Source: a gamma proteobacterium HdN1 (GTDB lineage Bacteria; Pseudomonadota; Gammaproteobacteria; Pseudomonadales; Ketobacteraceae). From it: a stretch of DNA of 64,000 nt. Below, in pieces: positions 19,807 through 28,050 of this stretch. The DNA is taken from the NCBI GenBank assembly GCA_000198515.1, contig FP929140.1, positions 1,276,527 through 1,340,526 of the forward strand. The letters are read 5' to 3'. Under the pieces are notes generated by a model, which did no database searches, had not been told where the DNA came from, and saw only the letters and a program-made list of their open reading frames with translations. Made by a program: the position numbers and the translations under genes. Every line of letters starts with the position of its first letter. The stretch's first letter is position 1.

Positions 19807-20283
19807 CTAGGGGATTGTAAGAATCACTTTCACCGATGCATTTACGGCGCTTACATCGACGTAGCCGATCTGGCCGCTATTGCTGCTGATGGTTTGCACC
19901 ATCTCAATGTCATCCACCGCAGTTTCAGGCGGTTGACCTTTGCCCGAAAATATCTGGGCCGACCAATAGCTGTTCACCTGGGCCGGAGACTTTCCGGTTG
20001 TTTTTAGATAGAACGCGTCGCGAGTTTTGTTGCCTTCTATCAGGTCGATTGGAGTCAGTTTAGTCCCCTGAATTTGGGTGCTTTTGCCGAGATAGATGCG
20101 TGCCACTTCTTCTTTGCTTGCCGCGTCAAGGCTTGCGGAGGGATGTGTGATAATTGCAATCTCTGCGTGTGCTATGGAGGGTGCGACCATACTGAAAAGC
20201 CCCGCTCCGGCGTAGAATAGTGGCAGCGCCAGAAACGAAGCTCTCAGTGGGTTTGTGAGCCGCTTGAATATGTGTGGTGTCAT
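19807..20283 (-). CDS. Periplasmic phosphate-binding-like (PstS-type) protein
   Basis: The 158-residue protein has an export signal ending near SIAHA and then a short PBP-like domain: IITHPSASLDAASKEEVARIYLGK followed by SYWSAQIFSGKGQPP and GQIGYVDVS, a pattern seen in small PstS-like proteins. It lacks the full two-lobe length of PstS (about 320 residues), so it may bind ligand for a sensor or a porin and not feed an ABC transporter. I start at the ATG at 20283, which opens the signal peptide; a longer frame to 20334 adds an unlikely N-terminus. It is 63 bp downstream of a porin gene on the same strand. Confidence 0.75.
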   Translation of the reverse strand: MTPHIFKRLTNPLRASFLALPLFYAGAGLFSMVAPSIAHAEIAIITHPSASLDAASKEEVARIYLGKSTQIQGTKLTPIDLIEGNKTRDAFYLKTTGKSPAQVNSYWSAQIFSGKGQPPETAVDDIEMVQTISSNSGQIGYVDVSAVNASVKVILTIP

Positions 20284-20346
20284 TTGCTTCTTCTCAATTC
20301 TTTGGCCTGTATATCGGAACGCGTTAGTGTTCACGGTTGTCGACGC

Positions 20347-21759
20347 TCAAAACACTGCGTTGACGACAAGAGACGTTACATACTGTGGCTTAAGGCCGGT
20401 GTGAGGGTAATTTACTTCCGTATCGACGGTTTGATTGTTTTCGATGGGGTCAAAGCGGCCGATGTGGTTCCCTTTTTTGTCAAAGCCAAATACGCGAGAA
20501 ACTTCAAGTTTTGTCGCTACGCGGCTGCTTACGTCCCAGCGCACGCCCAGCGTTACGGATTTCTGAGTTTCGGTAAATGCAAGCACTTGGTTGGATAGTT
20601 TTTGCATCAGGCCCGCGAGTGCAGGATTGTCTGCCCCGTAGGCAAGCGCGGCTTCAGAAACGGCTTGCCGCTTTTTATCGTTTTTCGCGGGGGTGTATTC
20701 ATGCGCATAAACGGCGTAGGGTAAAAAATTACCAAAGCGGCGGCCAACGCTTAGGTAGTTGGACCAACCGTCGAGCACTAAGGAATCTTTCCAGTGGATT
20801 TCGCCCACTTCGCCAATCACCTGCCAAGTGCCGTCATCGTACATCGCACCATAGCTTAGGTATTGAGCGAGGTTGTTTTTGCCGATCATTTCATAACGCT
20901 GATTCGTGTAACCGTTCGTATGGAGTAGATCTAAGCCCTGCTGTACTGTGGAAATTTTGGGGTCGTCGGATTCCATCTTGGTGCGCGTGTAATTTGTCCG
21001 CAGCGTCCAAGCGTCTCGGTTTAGGTTGAAATTAAGTGTGCCAACGTTTTTTGCCTGAAGATCAAGAACAACGCCAGGTTCGCTAGAGCCGATCCCAAGA
21101 TTGGTTAACAGGTTCCAGCTGCCCAGTTCCAGCAGGTAGTCCACGCTGACGCCGTCATAAAAAGTAAAGGGAACGCGGTACATTTCAACGGGTGGCCTTA
21201 CCCAAGGGTAAGCGAAGCCAACGTCGAGGTATTCAGAAAACATGTAGAGCGGCGTGCGTACGCGACCAAAGCGTGCTGCGAGTTTGTCGTTCGGCCGATA
21301 GGCAAGGAAGGCCCACTCGACTCCCAAGTTGGTATCATTGCTAAATTCGTCGTCGAAACGTGAGAGGATTTGAACCGTTGCATCCCACTTGGGGTCAATG
21401 TTGTAAGTAAATTGAACGCCGGCAACCGAATCCGATTTCCAGTTCCATTCATCGGTGATCTTGGTGAGGTATTTCCAGCGATAGTTGCCGGTTTCTTTGT
21501 CAACGGTTGCCCTTGATACACCTGCGGTAACAAAGCCATTGATTTTTAGGCGAGAGACAGATTCTTTTAGTGTGCGATCGGTTTTTCGCCAAGCGTTCTG
21601 GCTGTTTTTTAACTGCATTTCAAGTTTTTGAATGCGCGCCTCGCTCTCTTGGAGCTTCTGGTCGCGTTCGCTGTCTGTGAGCGCATGCCCCGGAATGCTC
21701 CATAAGAGTGACATGCTGCCGGCAAGCAGCAGGAGGTGACGGTAGGGGGGCTTGGTCAT
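20347..21759 (-). CDS. Outer membrane porin with N-terminal coiled coil
   Basis: The 470-residue protein has a signal peptide (to about 26, GHA), then a predicted coiled coil (SEARIQKLEMQLKNSQNAW), then beta-barrel sequence ending in the aromatic signature VVNAVF. A coiled coil before the barrel is seen in DcaP-type and some phosphate-selective porins. Barrel strands such as RFGRVRTPLYMFSEY are typical of the OprP/O family fold. The start at 21759 has GGAG upstream. The adjacent PstS-like gene suggests an oxyanion uptake pair; the substrate is inferred only from this pairing. Confidence 0.75.
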   Translation of the reverse strand: MTKPPYRHLLLLAGSMSLLWSIPGHALTDSERDQKLQESEARIQKLEMQLKNSQNAWRKTDRTLKESVSRLKINGFVTAGVSRATVDKETGNYRWKYLTKITDEWNWKSDSVAGVQFTYNIDPKWDATVQILSRFDDEFSNDTNLGVEWAFLAYRPNDKLAARFGRVRTPLYMFSEYLDVGFAYPWVRPPVEMYRVPFTFYDGVSVDYLLELGSWNLLTNLGIGSSEPGVVLDLQAKNVGTLNFNLNRDAWTLRTNYTRTKMESDDPKISTVQQGLDLLHTNGYTNQRYEMIGKNNLAQYLSYGAMYDDGTWQVIGEVGEIHWKDSLVLDGWSNYLSVGRRFGNFLPYAVYAHEYTPAKNDKKRQAVSEAALAYGADNPALAGLMQKLSNQVLAFTETQKSVTLGVRWDVSSRVATKLEVSRVFGFDKKGNHIGRFDPIENNQTVDTEVNYPHTGLKPQYVTSLVVNAVF

Positions 21760-21885
21760 GTGCAATCTCCGTTGGTGTCGGTGCAAAGCTGGCAATGCGT
21801 TTTGCCGGTTCTCGCGGTAGCCGTTATTGGTTGGTGTGTTTCATGGCGCAATTCGCCACTGTACACAGGCCTTAAAAAAGGCACC

Positions 21886-21914
21886 AGTGTATGAGCATAG
21901 TATATTATTCACAA
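21886..21914 (-). promoter_or_regulatory. Candidate promoter of the porin gene
   Basis: On the minus strand TTGTGA (21909-21914) and TACACT (21886-21891) are 17 bp apart, with an AT-rich spacer containing ATAATATACTATG. It lies about 125 bp before the porin start, in the 283-bp gap after the DUF2804 gene. Confidence 0.35.
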
Positions 21915-22042
21915 TCTTGGTTTGCTGGGGTTTTCGAGCTTCTGGCGTGCTGTATTCGATACTCTGAAGCTGCAAGGGCGCGTTAGATGGCGTCTTTAGT
22001 GCCGATGAGCGCTTGGTGAGGCCGTGAATGTCTGCGTTGGGA

Positions 22043-23068
22043 TTACCATTTGGCGTAGTGATCCTCACAAAAGCCTGTAGTCCCTTTTAGAGTGAACGTC
22101 TTTCCTTGGTCGTTACATAACGTACCGTGAAAGCGGCCAAATAGCTGCGTAAAGTTGGTTGCGAGTATGAAAACGTCCAATTTTTCGCAACGCTTGCCTT
22201 CAGGTGTGAAAGTGAGATCCACTTTGCCATCGTCAGACTTTATTTGCCAGTCCAGGGTTCGATGGGAAGGTGAGTGGGTAAACCGGATTTGGTTCACTTT
22301 TGTCATCTGCCCGTCGATCCAGAATGCATTTTCGGTGAAGCCGGTTTCGTTGACACCGTTGGCGAAGTTTGCCCCAACGGTATCTCCTTCACGGGTCGTT
22401 CCTGAGAGAGATGCCCATTTCCAAGCGGTTTCCCTACGCATAAAACCGCAGCTCCAGTCATAGTTCCCGTAGCTATTTTCACCAAAAATGTGCCGCTGCC
22501 CGCGTAGTTGGAAGCATCCAGAGGCTCTTAATCCAGCCGCTTTTTGAGTGTAAGTCCAACCGTTAAAGCCTGTGGGAGTGGATAACGCTAGCGGTTGGTA
22601 GCCCGCCGGTTCGGTGACTGTAAAGTCTGCGCTGAACTCACTGCCGATCTGGATCTGCACGTACTTTTCACGCGGTTCACTGCGCGATGTGATGCGAATT
22701 TTAGCGCTTCCGCGTTTGGCTTCGCTGATTCCATGATCTGGTTGTGTGCCAAGGTGGGTGTTGAAGGCGAGCGGAAGCAGGATTCTGTGTTCATAGAGCT
22801 GCCGTTGTTCTCGGTCGTATAGGTAGACAAAGGCATTTCCGAGGTATTTGATATCTACGAGTGCGCAACCAAGAATAAATCGTTCGCTGCAAACGCCAAT
22901 AAATTGAAATTGCTTAAACGAGAAGTGTTTTTTTAGCCGCGAGGCAGCTTGATCCATTACGTTGTTGTACGCAAAGTCGCGGTAGTTGACCTCTGTTACG
23001 GGTTGGTCAAAAAGGCCGTAGCGTGGTTGACCGCCGGTATCAATCAGATTGTCGAATTGGTTTTTCAT
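22043..23068 (-). CDS. DUF2804 domain protein
   Basis: The 341-residue protein matches what I know of DUF2804: an N-terminal LIDTGGQPRYGLFDQPV segment, a middle region with YLYDREQRQLYEH, and conserved WSCGFMRRETAWKWASLSG plus a C-terminal TGFCEDHYAKW. The function of this family is unknown; many members lie near lipid metabolism genes, and here acyl-CoA dehydrogenase genes flank it. No signal peptide or membrane segment is evident. The start at 23068 (MKNQF) is chosen because the upstream extension is not family-like. Confidence 0.75.
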   Translation of the reverse strand: MKNQFDNLIDTGGQPRYGLFDQPVTEVNYRDFAYNNVMDQAASRLKKHFSFKQFQFIGVCSERFILGCALVDIKYLGNAFVYLYDREQRQLYEHRILLPLAFNTHLGTQPDHGISEAKRGSAKIRITSRSEPREKYVQIQIGSEFSADFTVTEPAGYQPLALSTPTGFNGWTYTQKAAGLRASGCFQLRGQRHIFGENSYGNYDWSCGFMRRETAWKWASLSGTTREGDTVGANFANGVNETGFTENAFWIDGQMTKVNQIRFTHSPSHRTLDWQIKSDDGKVDLTFTPEGKRCEKLDVFILATNFTQLFGRFHGTLCNDQGKTFTLKGTTGFCEDHYAKW

Positions 23069-23159
23069 GGCAAATCCGAGGCGCGTAATGAGAGGCGGAT
23101 ACAACGTAATGCTTGAGCTTAGCGGGCAAAGCACGCTGTGCCCGCTAAGCTCATAGTGA

Positions 23160-24299
23160 TCAGGATAGACCCAAACCGCGCCCGATGACCTCTTTCATGA
23201 TTTCGTTGGTGCCAGCAAAGATCGGCTGGATGCGGGCATCCACATAGGCGCGAGCAATTGGGTATTCCAGCATGTAGCCGTAACCACCATGGAATTGCAC
23301 GCCTTTATCGACGACGCGGTTTACCATGTCGGTACACCACCATTTCGCCATGCAGGCTTCTTCAGAACTAATTTGGCCGGCGTTGAGTTTCATCACTAAG
23401 GTGTCTACGAAATTCTGGCCAATGGTGACTTCCGTGCGCATTTCAGCGAGGCCAAAGCGAGTGTTTTGGAAGGTGCCGATAGGTTTTCCAAAGGCTGTGC
23501 GCTCTTTAACGTATTTCAAGGTTTCGCTGAAGGCAAACTGTGCGGTGGCCACGGCGCCAATGGCGCACACCAAACGCTCTTGCGCTAGTTTTTGCATCAG
23601 GTAAACGAACCCTTGGCCTGGAGCACCAAGTACGTTGGCTTTCGGGATGGTGACGTTTTCAAAGAATAGCTCGGCCGTATCCTGCGATTTGAGGCCCATT
23701 TTTTCGAGGCGGCGTCCACGTTTGAAGCCATCCATTCCGCGTTCGACGACCACAAGCGTGACTCCTTCCGGAGCCTTGGCCGCTACGATCACTAAATCGG
23801 AGAGGATTCCGTTGGAGATGAATGTCTTGGCGCCATTCAAGATGTAGTGGCTGCCCTTGTCTTCTAGGCGCGTTTTGATGGCTTGCAGATCGCTGCCGGT
23901 GCTGGGTTCGGTCATTGCAATCGCAAGAATCGCCTTGCCGGATATGATGTCGGGTAGCCAGCGTGCCTTTTGTTCGGCGTTCGCATAGGCTTCGATATAG
24001 GGGGCGATTACGTCGTTGTGCAGACCGAGCGCAAAGCCTGATTCGCAGATGCGTCCGAGTTCTTCCGTCATGATCTGCGAAAAGCGGAAGTCTCTTAGCG
24101 CCATCCCGCCGTATTCTTCGTCTGCAAAGGGGCAGAGAAAGCCAAATTCACCTGCAAGCTCCCAGATTTCGCGCGATACCATGCCGTCGTTAAGCCACTG
24201 CTGCTGCTGGGGCACAATTTCTTCTTCGCAGAACTTGCGAAAGTTTTCCCGAAAAATCTTGTGTTCTTCTTCGAAGTGGGGGCGATCGTAAATATCCAT
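23160..24299 (-). CDS. Acyl-CoA dehydrogenase (LCAD/IVD-like)
   Basis: This FAD enzyme introduces a 2,3-double bond in acyl-CoA. The 379 residues show the family order: N-terminal helices, the middle beta domain with AIAMTEPSTGSDLQAIKT, and the C-terminal domain with YGYMLEYPIARAYVDAR and FAGTNEIMKEVIGR. The YEGT catalytic Glu of medium-chain enzymes is Ala here. A Glu sits instead in AQERLVCAI, the catalytic site of isovaleryl- and long-chain-type enzymes, so it should be active. The start at 24299 has GGAG upstream. It is divergent from the AraC-type regulator gene and may be under its control. Confidence 0.9.
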   Translation of the reverse strand: MDIYDRPHFEEEHKIFRENFRKFCEEEIVPQQQQWLNDGMVSREIWELAGEFGFLCPFADEEYGGMALRDFRFSQIMTEELGRICESGFALGLHNDVIAPYIEAYANAEQKARWLPDIISGKAILAIAMTEPSTGSDLQAIKTRLEDKGSHYILNGAKTFISNGILSDLVIVAAKAPEGVTLVVVERGMDGFKRGRRLEKMGLKSQDTAELFFENVTIPKANVLGAPGQGFVYLMQKLAQERLVCAIGAVATAQFAFSETLKYVKERTAFGKPIGTFQNTRFGLAEMRTEVTIGQNFVDTLVMKLNAGQISSEEACMAKWWCTDMVNRVVDKGVQFHGGYGYMLEYPIARAYVDARIQPIFAGTNEIMKEVIGRGLGLS

Positions 24300-24570
24300 G
24301 GCTGCTCCGTGCAGGCGGTTGGGCTGCATATTGGGTTAAATCGGAATGTTGGAAGTGGTTGTGACCCAATTTGCCAATTTTGTTGACATAAAAGCTCAAG
24401 GCCACGATGATCAACGCGCAAATACAGTAGTGCGATACGCGATTTGCCTGAAACACTCCCACTTAAGTAGAGGGTGTATTCTTGACGAGAAGCACATGAT
24501 AGAAGAGCGATACGGATGGTGTCGAGTAGAGGTTGCGGCACTGATTAACAGATACAACGAGGAGTACCGG

Positions 24571-25581
24571 GTGGCTGGAGATTCAATCCCGATGGCGCAG
24601 GTGCTGGTTTTGTTGGATGGCGCAAAGCGCAGTGGCGTGAGTGCTGAAGCGCTGCTTGAAGAATGCGGTATCGATCCGGCGTTAACGCAGCAGCCTGATG
24701 CTCGGCTTGAGAAAAAGAAATTCATCCAGTTGATGCAGGCAGTGATGTATCAAACGGAAGACGAATTTATGGGCCTTGGTGCAGGGCGCGTGTCTCGACC
24801 TGGTACGTTTAGCATGATGGCCCACGCGGTAATCAATTGTGCCACGCTGGAGAAAGCAATTCGCCGAGGGATAAAGTTCTATGAACTTTTTAATCTCGCA
24901 ATACATGGTGAGATGACGCGCCGAGACAACGAAGTTGTGCTGCGCCTGATTTCAGCGCGCCAGATTGCCTATCGAGAAAATATCGTTGAAGCCGTTGTGT
25001 TTCTAACGCTACGCTTTCTGGGATGGTTGGTAGGGCAGGCAATTGTACCCAAGAGAATTGCGTTTGATTTTCCGATTCAGGATAACGGTCAGTATGCGGG
25101 GCAGTTTTCCTGCGCAGTAAAGTATGGTCAGGGCGCAACGGAAATTGTGCTGGATACGCGTTATGTGGCGATGCCGCTTGTGCAGACGCCCCTTTCGCTC
25201 TCGAAGTTTCTGCGCTCATCGCTTGCGGAGCTGATGGATGGTGACATACAAAGTGCAACGTTGAACGCGCGGATTCGTGGCATTATTAGCAAGGAATTCG
25301 GCAACCATTTCCCAGAATTTGGCGTAATCTGCGAAAAGCTGAATATGACGCCACAAACACTTCGCCGGCGCCTGAAGGAAGAAAGCACGAGCTACCAAGA
25401 GATTAAAGACAGCATCCGCCAAGACGCATCAATCTTCTATCTCTCGAAACCCGAATTGACCATTGATGAAATCGCGTTGTTGATGGGATTTTCTGAAGCC
25501 AGTAGCTTTCATCGCGCATTCAAAAAATGGACAGGAAAAACGCCAAGCCAGTATCGCGTGGAGCTGTTGGCAGGAAATTAG
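24571..25581 (+). CDS. AraC family regulator with ligand-binding N-terminal domain
   Basis: The protein is built like OruR/ArgR-type AraC regulators: an N-terminal arabinose-binding-like domain of about 210 residues (SIPMAQVLVLLDGAKRSGVSAEALL) and a C-terminal double helix-turn-helix (about 235-335) with LNMTPQTLRRRLKEE and IALLMGFSEASSFHRAFKKWTG. I choose the GTG at 24571 because GAGGAG lies six bases upstream and the 336-residue product matches the usual family length; longer starts to 24346 are possible. It is divergent from one acyl-CoA dehydrogenase gene and convergent with another, so control of fatty acid or related catabolism is plausible. Confidence 0.85.
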   Translation: MAGDSIPMAQVLVLLDGAKRSGVSAEALLEECGIDPALTQQPDARLEKKKFIQLMQAVMYQTEDEFMGLGAGRVSRPGTFSMMAHAVINCATLEKAIRRGIKFYELFNLAIHGEMTRRDNEVVLRLISARQIAYRENIVEAVVFLTLRFLGWLVGQAIVPKRIAFDFPIQDNGQYAGQFSCAVKYGQGATEIVLDTRYVAMPLVQTPLSLSKFLRSSLAELMDGDIQSATLNARIRGIISKEFGNHFPEFGVICEKLNMTPQTLRRRLKEESTSYQEIKDSIRQDASIFYLSKPELTIDEIALLMGFSEASSFHRAFKKWTGKTPSQYRVELLAGN

Positions 25582-25623
25582 CTTTCTGGGCACGTCCCTG
25601 TGCCCGTTATGCGGCCTAGGCGA

Positions 25624-26895
25624 TCAGCCCTCGCGAGTGAGGAGGTCGCGTGCAATGTGGGTAATCTGAATTTCGTCGGTGCCGCCGTAGATTTGCAGGA
25701 TTTTGGAATCCCGCAACAGTTGTTCGACGTGGTACTCCACCATATAGCCGTTTCCGCCGTGGATCTGCACGGCCTCTAGAGCAACCTCAACGGCCGCTTG
25801 CGCTGCATAGAGTTTCATTGCGGATGCTTCCGCGAGTGTCGGGCGCTTGTCGTTTGCCAGCAACTCGATGTGGCGAAACACCATATTTTGCAGATTGACG
25901 CGCGCCACTTCCATTTTTGCCAGCTTGAGCTGGATCAGTTGGAATTCGCTGATGGGCCTGCCAAACTGAACACGCTCTTTTGCGTACTTGACACTCAATT
26001 CTAGGCATCGCTCGATAATCCCTAACGCCATCGCAGCAACGCCAGATCGCTCTGTCGTGAAGGTATCTTTCGCGCCGGATCGACCTGAGCCTTCTTCGCT
26101 TCCGCCGAGCAGACGATCCTTGCCGACGACGACGTCTTGGAGGAATAGCTCACCCGTAGGGGAGGAGTGGATGCCCATTTTCTTAAAAGGTGCGCTTTGG
26201 GTGAGCCCTGGCATTCCTTTGTCGAGAATAAAGCTCAGTACCTTGCGCTGAGGAGGGGGAACGTCTGGTTCGTCGAGCCTACAGATGAAAATGATCGTGT
26301 CGGCGTAAGGGCCATTCGTAATAAACGTTTTGTTGCCGTTCAGCACATATTGGCCGTCTGACGTGCGGCGGGCAAGTGATTTCATGCCGCCAAATGCATC
26401 CGAGCCCGAGTTTGGTTCAGTGATGGCCCATGCGCCAATCTTTTCCAGCGTTAGTAGTGGAAGAGCCCAGCGCTCTTTTTGTTCGAGTGTACCTTTAGAC
26501 TGAATTGCGCCACCGGCAAGCCCTATGCTTACACCCATTGCGGTAACGAGGCCAGGACAATAGCGGCAGAGCTCAATGATTGGAAGCATACGCATTGCTT
26601 CTTGGTCTGCTTTAGCGGCAATGCGCGCTGCTTTTTCGCTGGCCGAAAGTTCCTTTTTCTCTTTTGGCTCACTTTCTGCCGTTCCAGCTGCCTGAGCGCG
26701 TTCCTTTGCGATCTGCTTCTGAAATTGCTGAGTAGCCATGACGTCCATGCCAAAGGTTTTCACCATTTTTCTTAGGACATCATAGGGAGGGGTGTCGGAG
26801 TGCTCTAGCTCCATAATGCGAGGCGCAATTTCTGCGTCGATGAACTGGCGAACGGCTCGCCGTATCATTTGTTGGGTTTCTGTCCACTCGATCAT
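25624..26895 (-). CDS. Acyl-CoA dehydrogenase with charged insertion
   Basis: The 423-residue protein carries the acyl-CoA dehydrogenase fold: AWAITEPNSGSDAFGGMKS, GNKTFITNGPYAD, and IHGGNGYMVEYHVEQLLRD with IYGGTDEIQ near the end. As in LCAD/IVD-type enzymes the C-terminal YEGT Glu is Gly, and a candidate catalytic Glu occurs in FTTERSGVAAM. Unusual is an Ala/Glu/Lys-rich insertion at about residues 58-97 (KERAQAAGTAESEPKEKKEL...) in the N-terminal helical domain. This makes it longer than typical enzymes of about 380 residues. Substrate unknown. It converges on the AraC-type gene. Confidence 0.88.
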   Translation of the reverse strand: MIEWTETQQMIRRAVRQFIDAEIAPRIMELEHSDTPPYDVLRKMVKTFGMDVMATQQFQKQIAKERAQAAGTAESEPKEKKELSASEKAARIAAKADQEAMRMLPIIELCRYCPGLVTAMGVSIGLAGGAIQSKGTLEQKERWALPLLTLEKIGAWAITEPNSGSDAFGGMKSLARRTSDGQYVLNGNKTFITNGPYADTIIFICRLDEPDVPPPQRKVLSFILDKGMPGLTQSAPFKKMGIHSSPTGELFLQDVVVGKDRLLGGSEEGSGRSGAKDTFTTERSGVAAMALGIIERCLELSVKYAKERVQFGRPISEFQLIQLKLAKMEVARVNLQNMVFRHIELLANDKRPTLAEASAMKLYAAQAAVEVALEAVQIHGGNGYMVEYHVEQLLRDSKILQIYGGTDEIQITHIARDLLTREG

Positions 26896-27041
26896 GTGTA
26901 TGCCCTCAATGCCCTAGTAAAGTTAGCAGGTTACGGCCCTTTTGAGAGGCTGCCATATTCTGGAGTAAGGCGGAAATGGCAGAAACAATCGTTCCTGCGG
27001 ATGTTTTTGTCAGCGATTGGAACAAAAAATCACCAGCCGAC

Positions 27042-27068
27042 TTGCACTTGCTGAAAATTTGCTATGCT
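27042..27068 (+). promoter_or_regulatory. Candidate ihfB promoter in a 354-bp gap
   Basis: The gap 26896-27249 has no gene. TTGCAC (27042-27047) and TATGCT (27063-27068) are 15 bp apart, a little short. Just after, GCTTAAA and TTTAAGC (about 27066-27098) form a wide dyad that could bind a regulator. Confidence 0.35.
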
Positions 27069-27249
27069 TAAAGCATGGGTTATCTTATTATTTTAAGCAA
27101 TCTCAAAGAGTTAACTCAGAGTGGCATGGTTAAGCGGTGTGCGGCGTGCTGCGTGTAGGGGCGATGTGAGCGTTAGCTTGAGACTCGTAGAAGTCTAGGG
27201 TTTGGGTGCTTGCATGGTGAGCGTAGTAACGTGTTGAGGAGATCGGAAA

Positions 27250-27549
27250 TTGACTAAGTCGGAATTGATTGAAAAAGTAGCGTCGAAACAACCTCAGTTG
27301 TCTCAGAAAGATGTCGAGCTTGCGATTAAAACTCTGCTCGAAGGCATGTCGCAGACTTTGGCGACCGGCGGGCGAATTGAGATTCGTGGATTTGGGAGCT
27401 TTTCACTGCATTACCGATCTGCGCGTACAGGGCGTAACCCTAAAACGGGAGAATCCGTAGACCTGACCGGTAAGTATGTTCCGCATTTCAAACCCGGTAA
27501 GGAGTTACGTGAGCGCGTCAACCTCGGGGAAGACGGCGCTGCAGAGTAA
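27250..27549 (+). CDS. ihfB: Integration host factor subunit beta
   Basis: IHF bends DNA at specific sites as an IhfA/IhfB heterodimer. The 99-residue product has the HU/IHF fold with [21 protein letters not shown], the DNA-binding arm. The reading frame starts [11 protein letters not shown], the usual IhfB N-terminus, but its start codon is TTG. GAGGAG lies about 8 bases upstream and supports it. The normal gene before ihfB is rpsA; here an unrelated 15-kb block intervenes. A terminator follows. Confidence 0.95.
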   Translation: MTKSELIEKVASKQPQLSQKDVELAIKTLLEGMSQTLATGGRIEIRGFGSFSLHYRSARTGRNPKTGESVDLTGKYVPHFKPGKELRERVNLGEDGAAE

Positions 27550-27594
27550 TGTGAAGTGCAGTAGCTTGAGCTAAGGGCTTGAGTTGGCTTTGCA

Positions 27595-27635
27595 AAAAAC
27601 GGCATGATAGCGCACTGTCATGCCGTTTTTGTTTT
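27595..27635 (+). terminator. Intrinsic terminator of ihfB
   Basis: A perfect 13-bp stem, AAAAACGGCATGA (27595-27607) with TCATGCCGTTTTT (27618-27630), is followed by GTTTTT. Confidence 0.9.
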
Positions 27636-27703
27636 TGCGCTAACCGGTTTGGCTGCGATGCCCTTGGGCTTGGTCTGTTTTGGATGTGAGATAAGGAAGA
27701 CGA

Positions 27704-28003
27704 ATGGCAAAGTTGCAAACCGTCGTGTTTTGGGTGCTGGTTGCTTTTTTTGGCCTGCTGGTTGGGGTGTTTAAATTTCAAAATGATCAGTCTGTATTGA
27801 TTGACAGTTTGTTTACGGCGCAGCCGCTTGATCTGGGGCTTGGAAACGCACTGGCGTTTGCATTTTTCATCGGCTTGGGCGTAGGGATTCTATTGCTGTC
27901 GCTGCACTGGGCCATCCAAAAGCTGGAAAATCGCGCTTTGCGACGGAAGGTCGCGGGGCTTGAAAAGCAGTTGGAGAGAACGCGTGATGCGGCCAGTAAG
28001 TAG
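27704..28003 (+). CDS. lapA: Lipopolysaccharide assembly protein A
   Basis: LapA is a small inner membrane protein that acts with LapB in controlling LPS synthesis. The 99-residue product has two hydrophobic segments (about 7-23 and 48-68) followed by a charged helical tail, KLENRALRRKVAGLEKQLERT, a DUF1049 layout. The position after ihfB and before lapB is the conserved order. Confidence 0.9.
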   Translation: MAKLQTVVFWVLVAFFGLLVGVFKFQNDQSVLIDSLFTAQPLDLGLGNALAFAFFIGLGVGILLLSLHWAIQKLENRALRRKVAGLEKQLERTRDAASK

Positions 28004-28050
28004 ATTCTGGGTTCATACGCAGCATGATCTCATGCAAATGAGGCGCGCTG

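Noticed and set aside
19521..19820. Open frame through the 25-bp tandem repeat
   Set aside because: It is a by-product of the repeat (low-complexity Gly/Arg/Ser), with no ribosome site and no family match.
21841..22068. 75-codon minus-strand frame overlapping the end of the DUF2804 gene
   Set aside because: It starts inside the DUF2804 coding region and covers the likely porin promoter; no motif supports it.
23160..24299. Catalytically dead acyl-CoA dehydrogenase because YEGT lacks Glu
   Set aside because: The Glu at the alternative IVD/LCAD position is present, so activity is expected.
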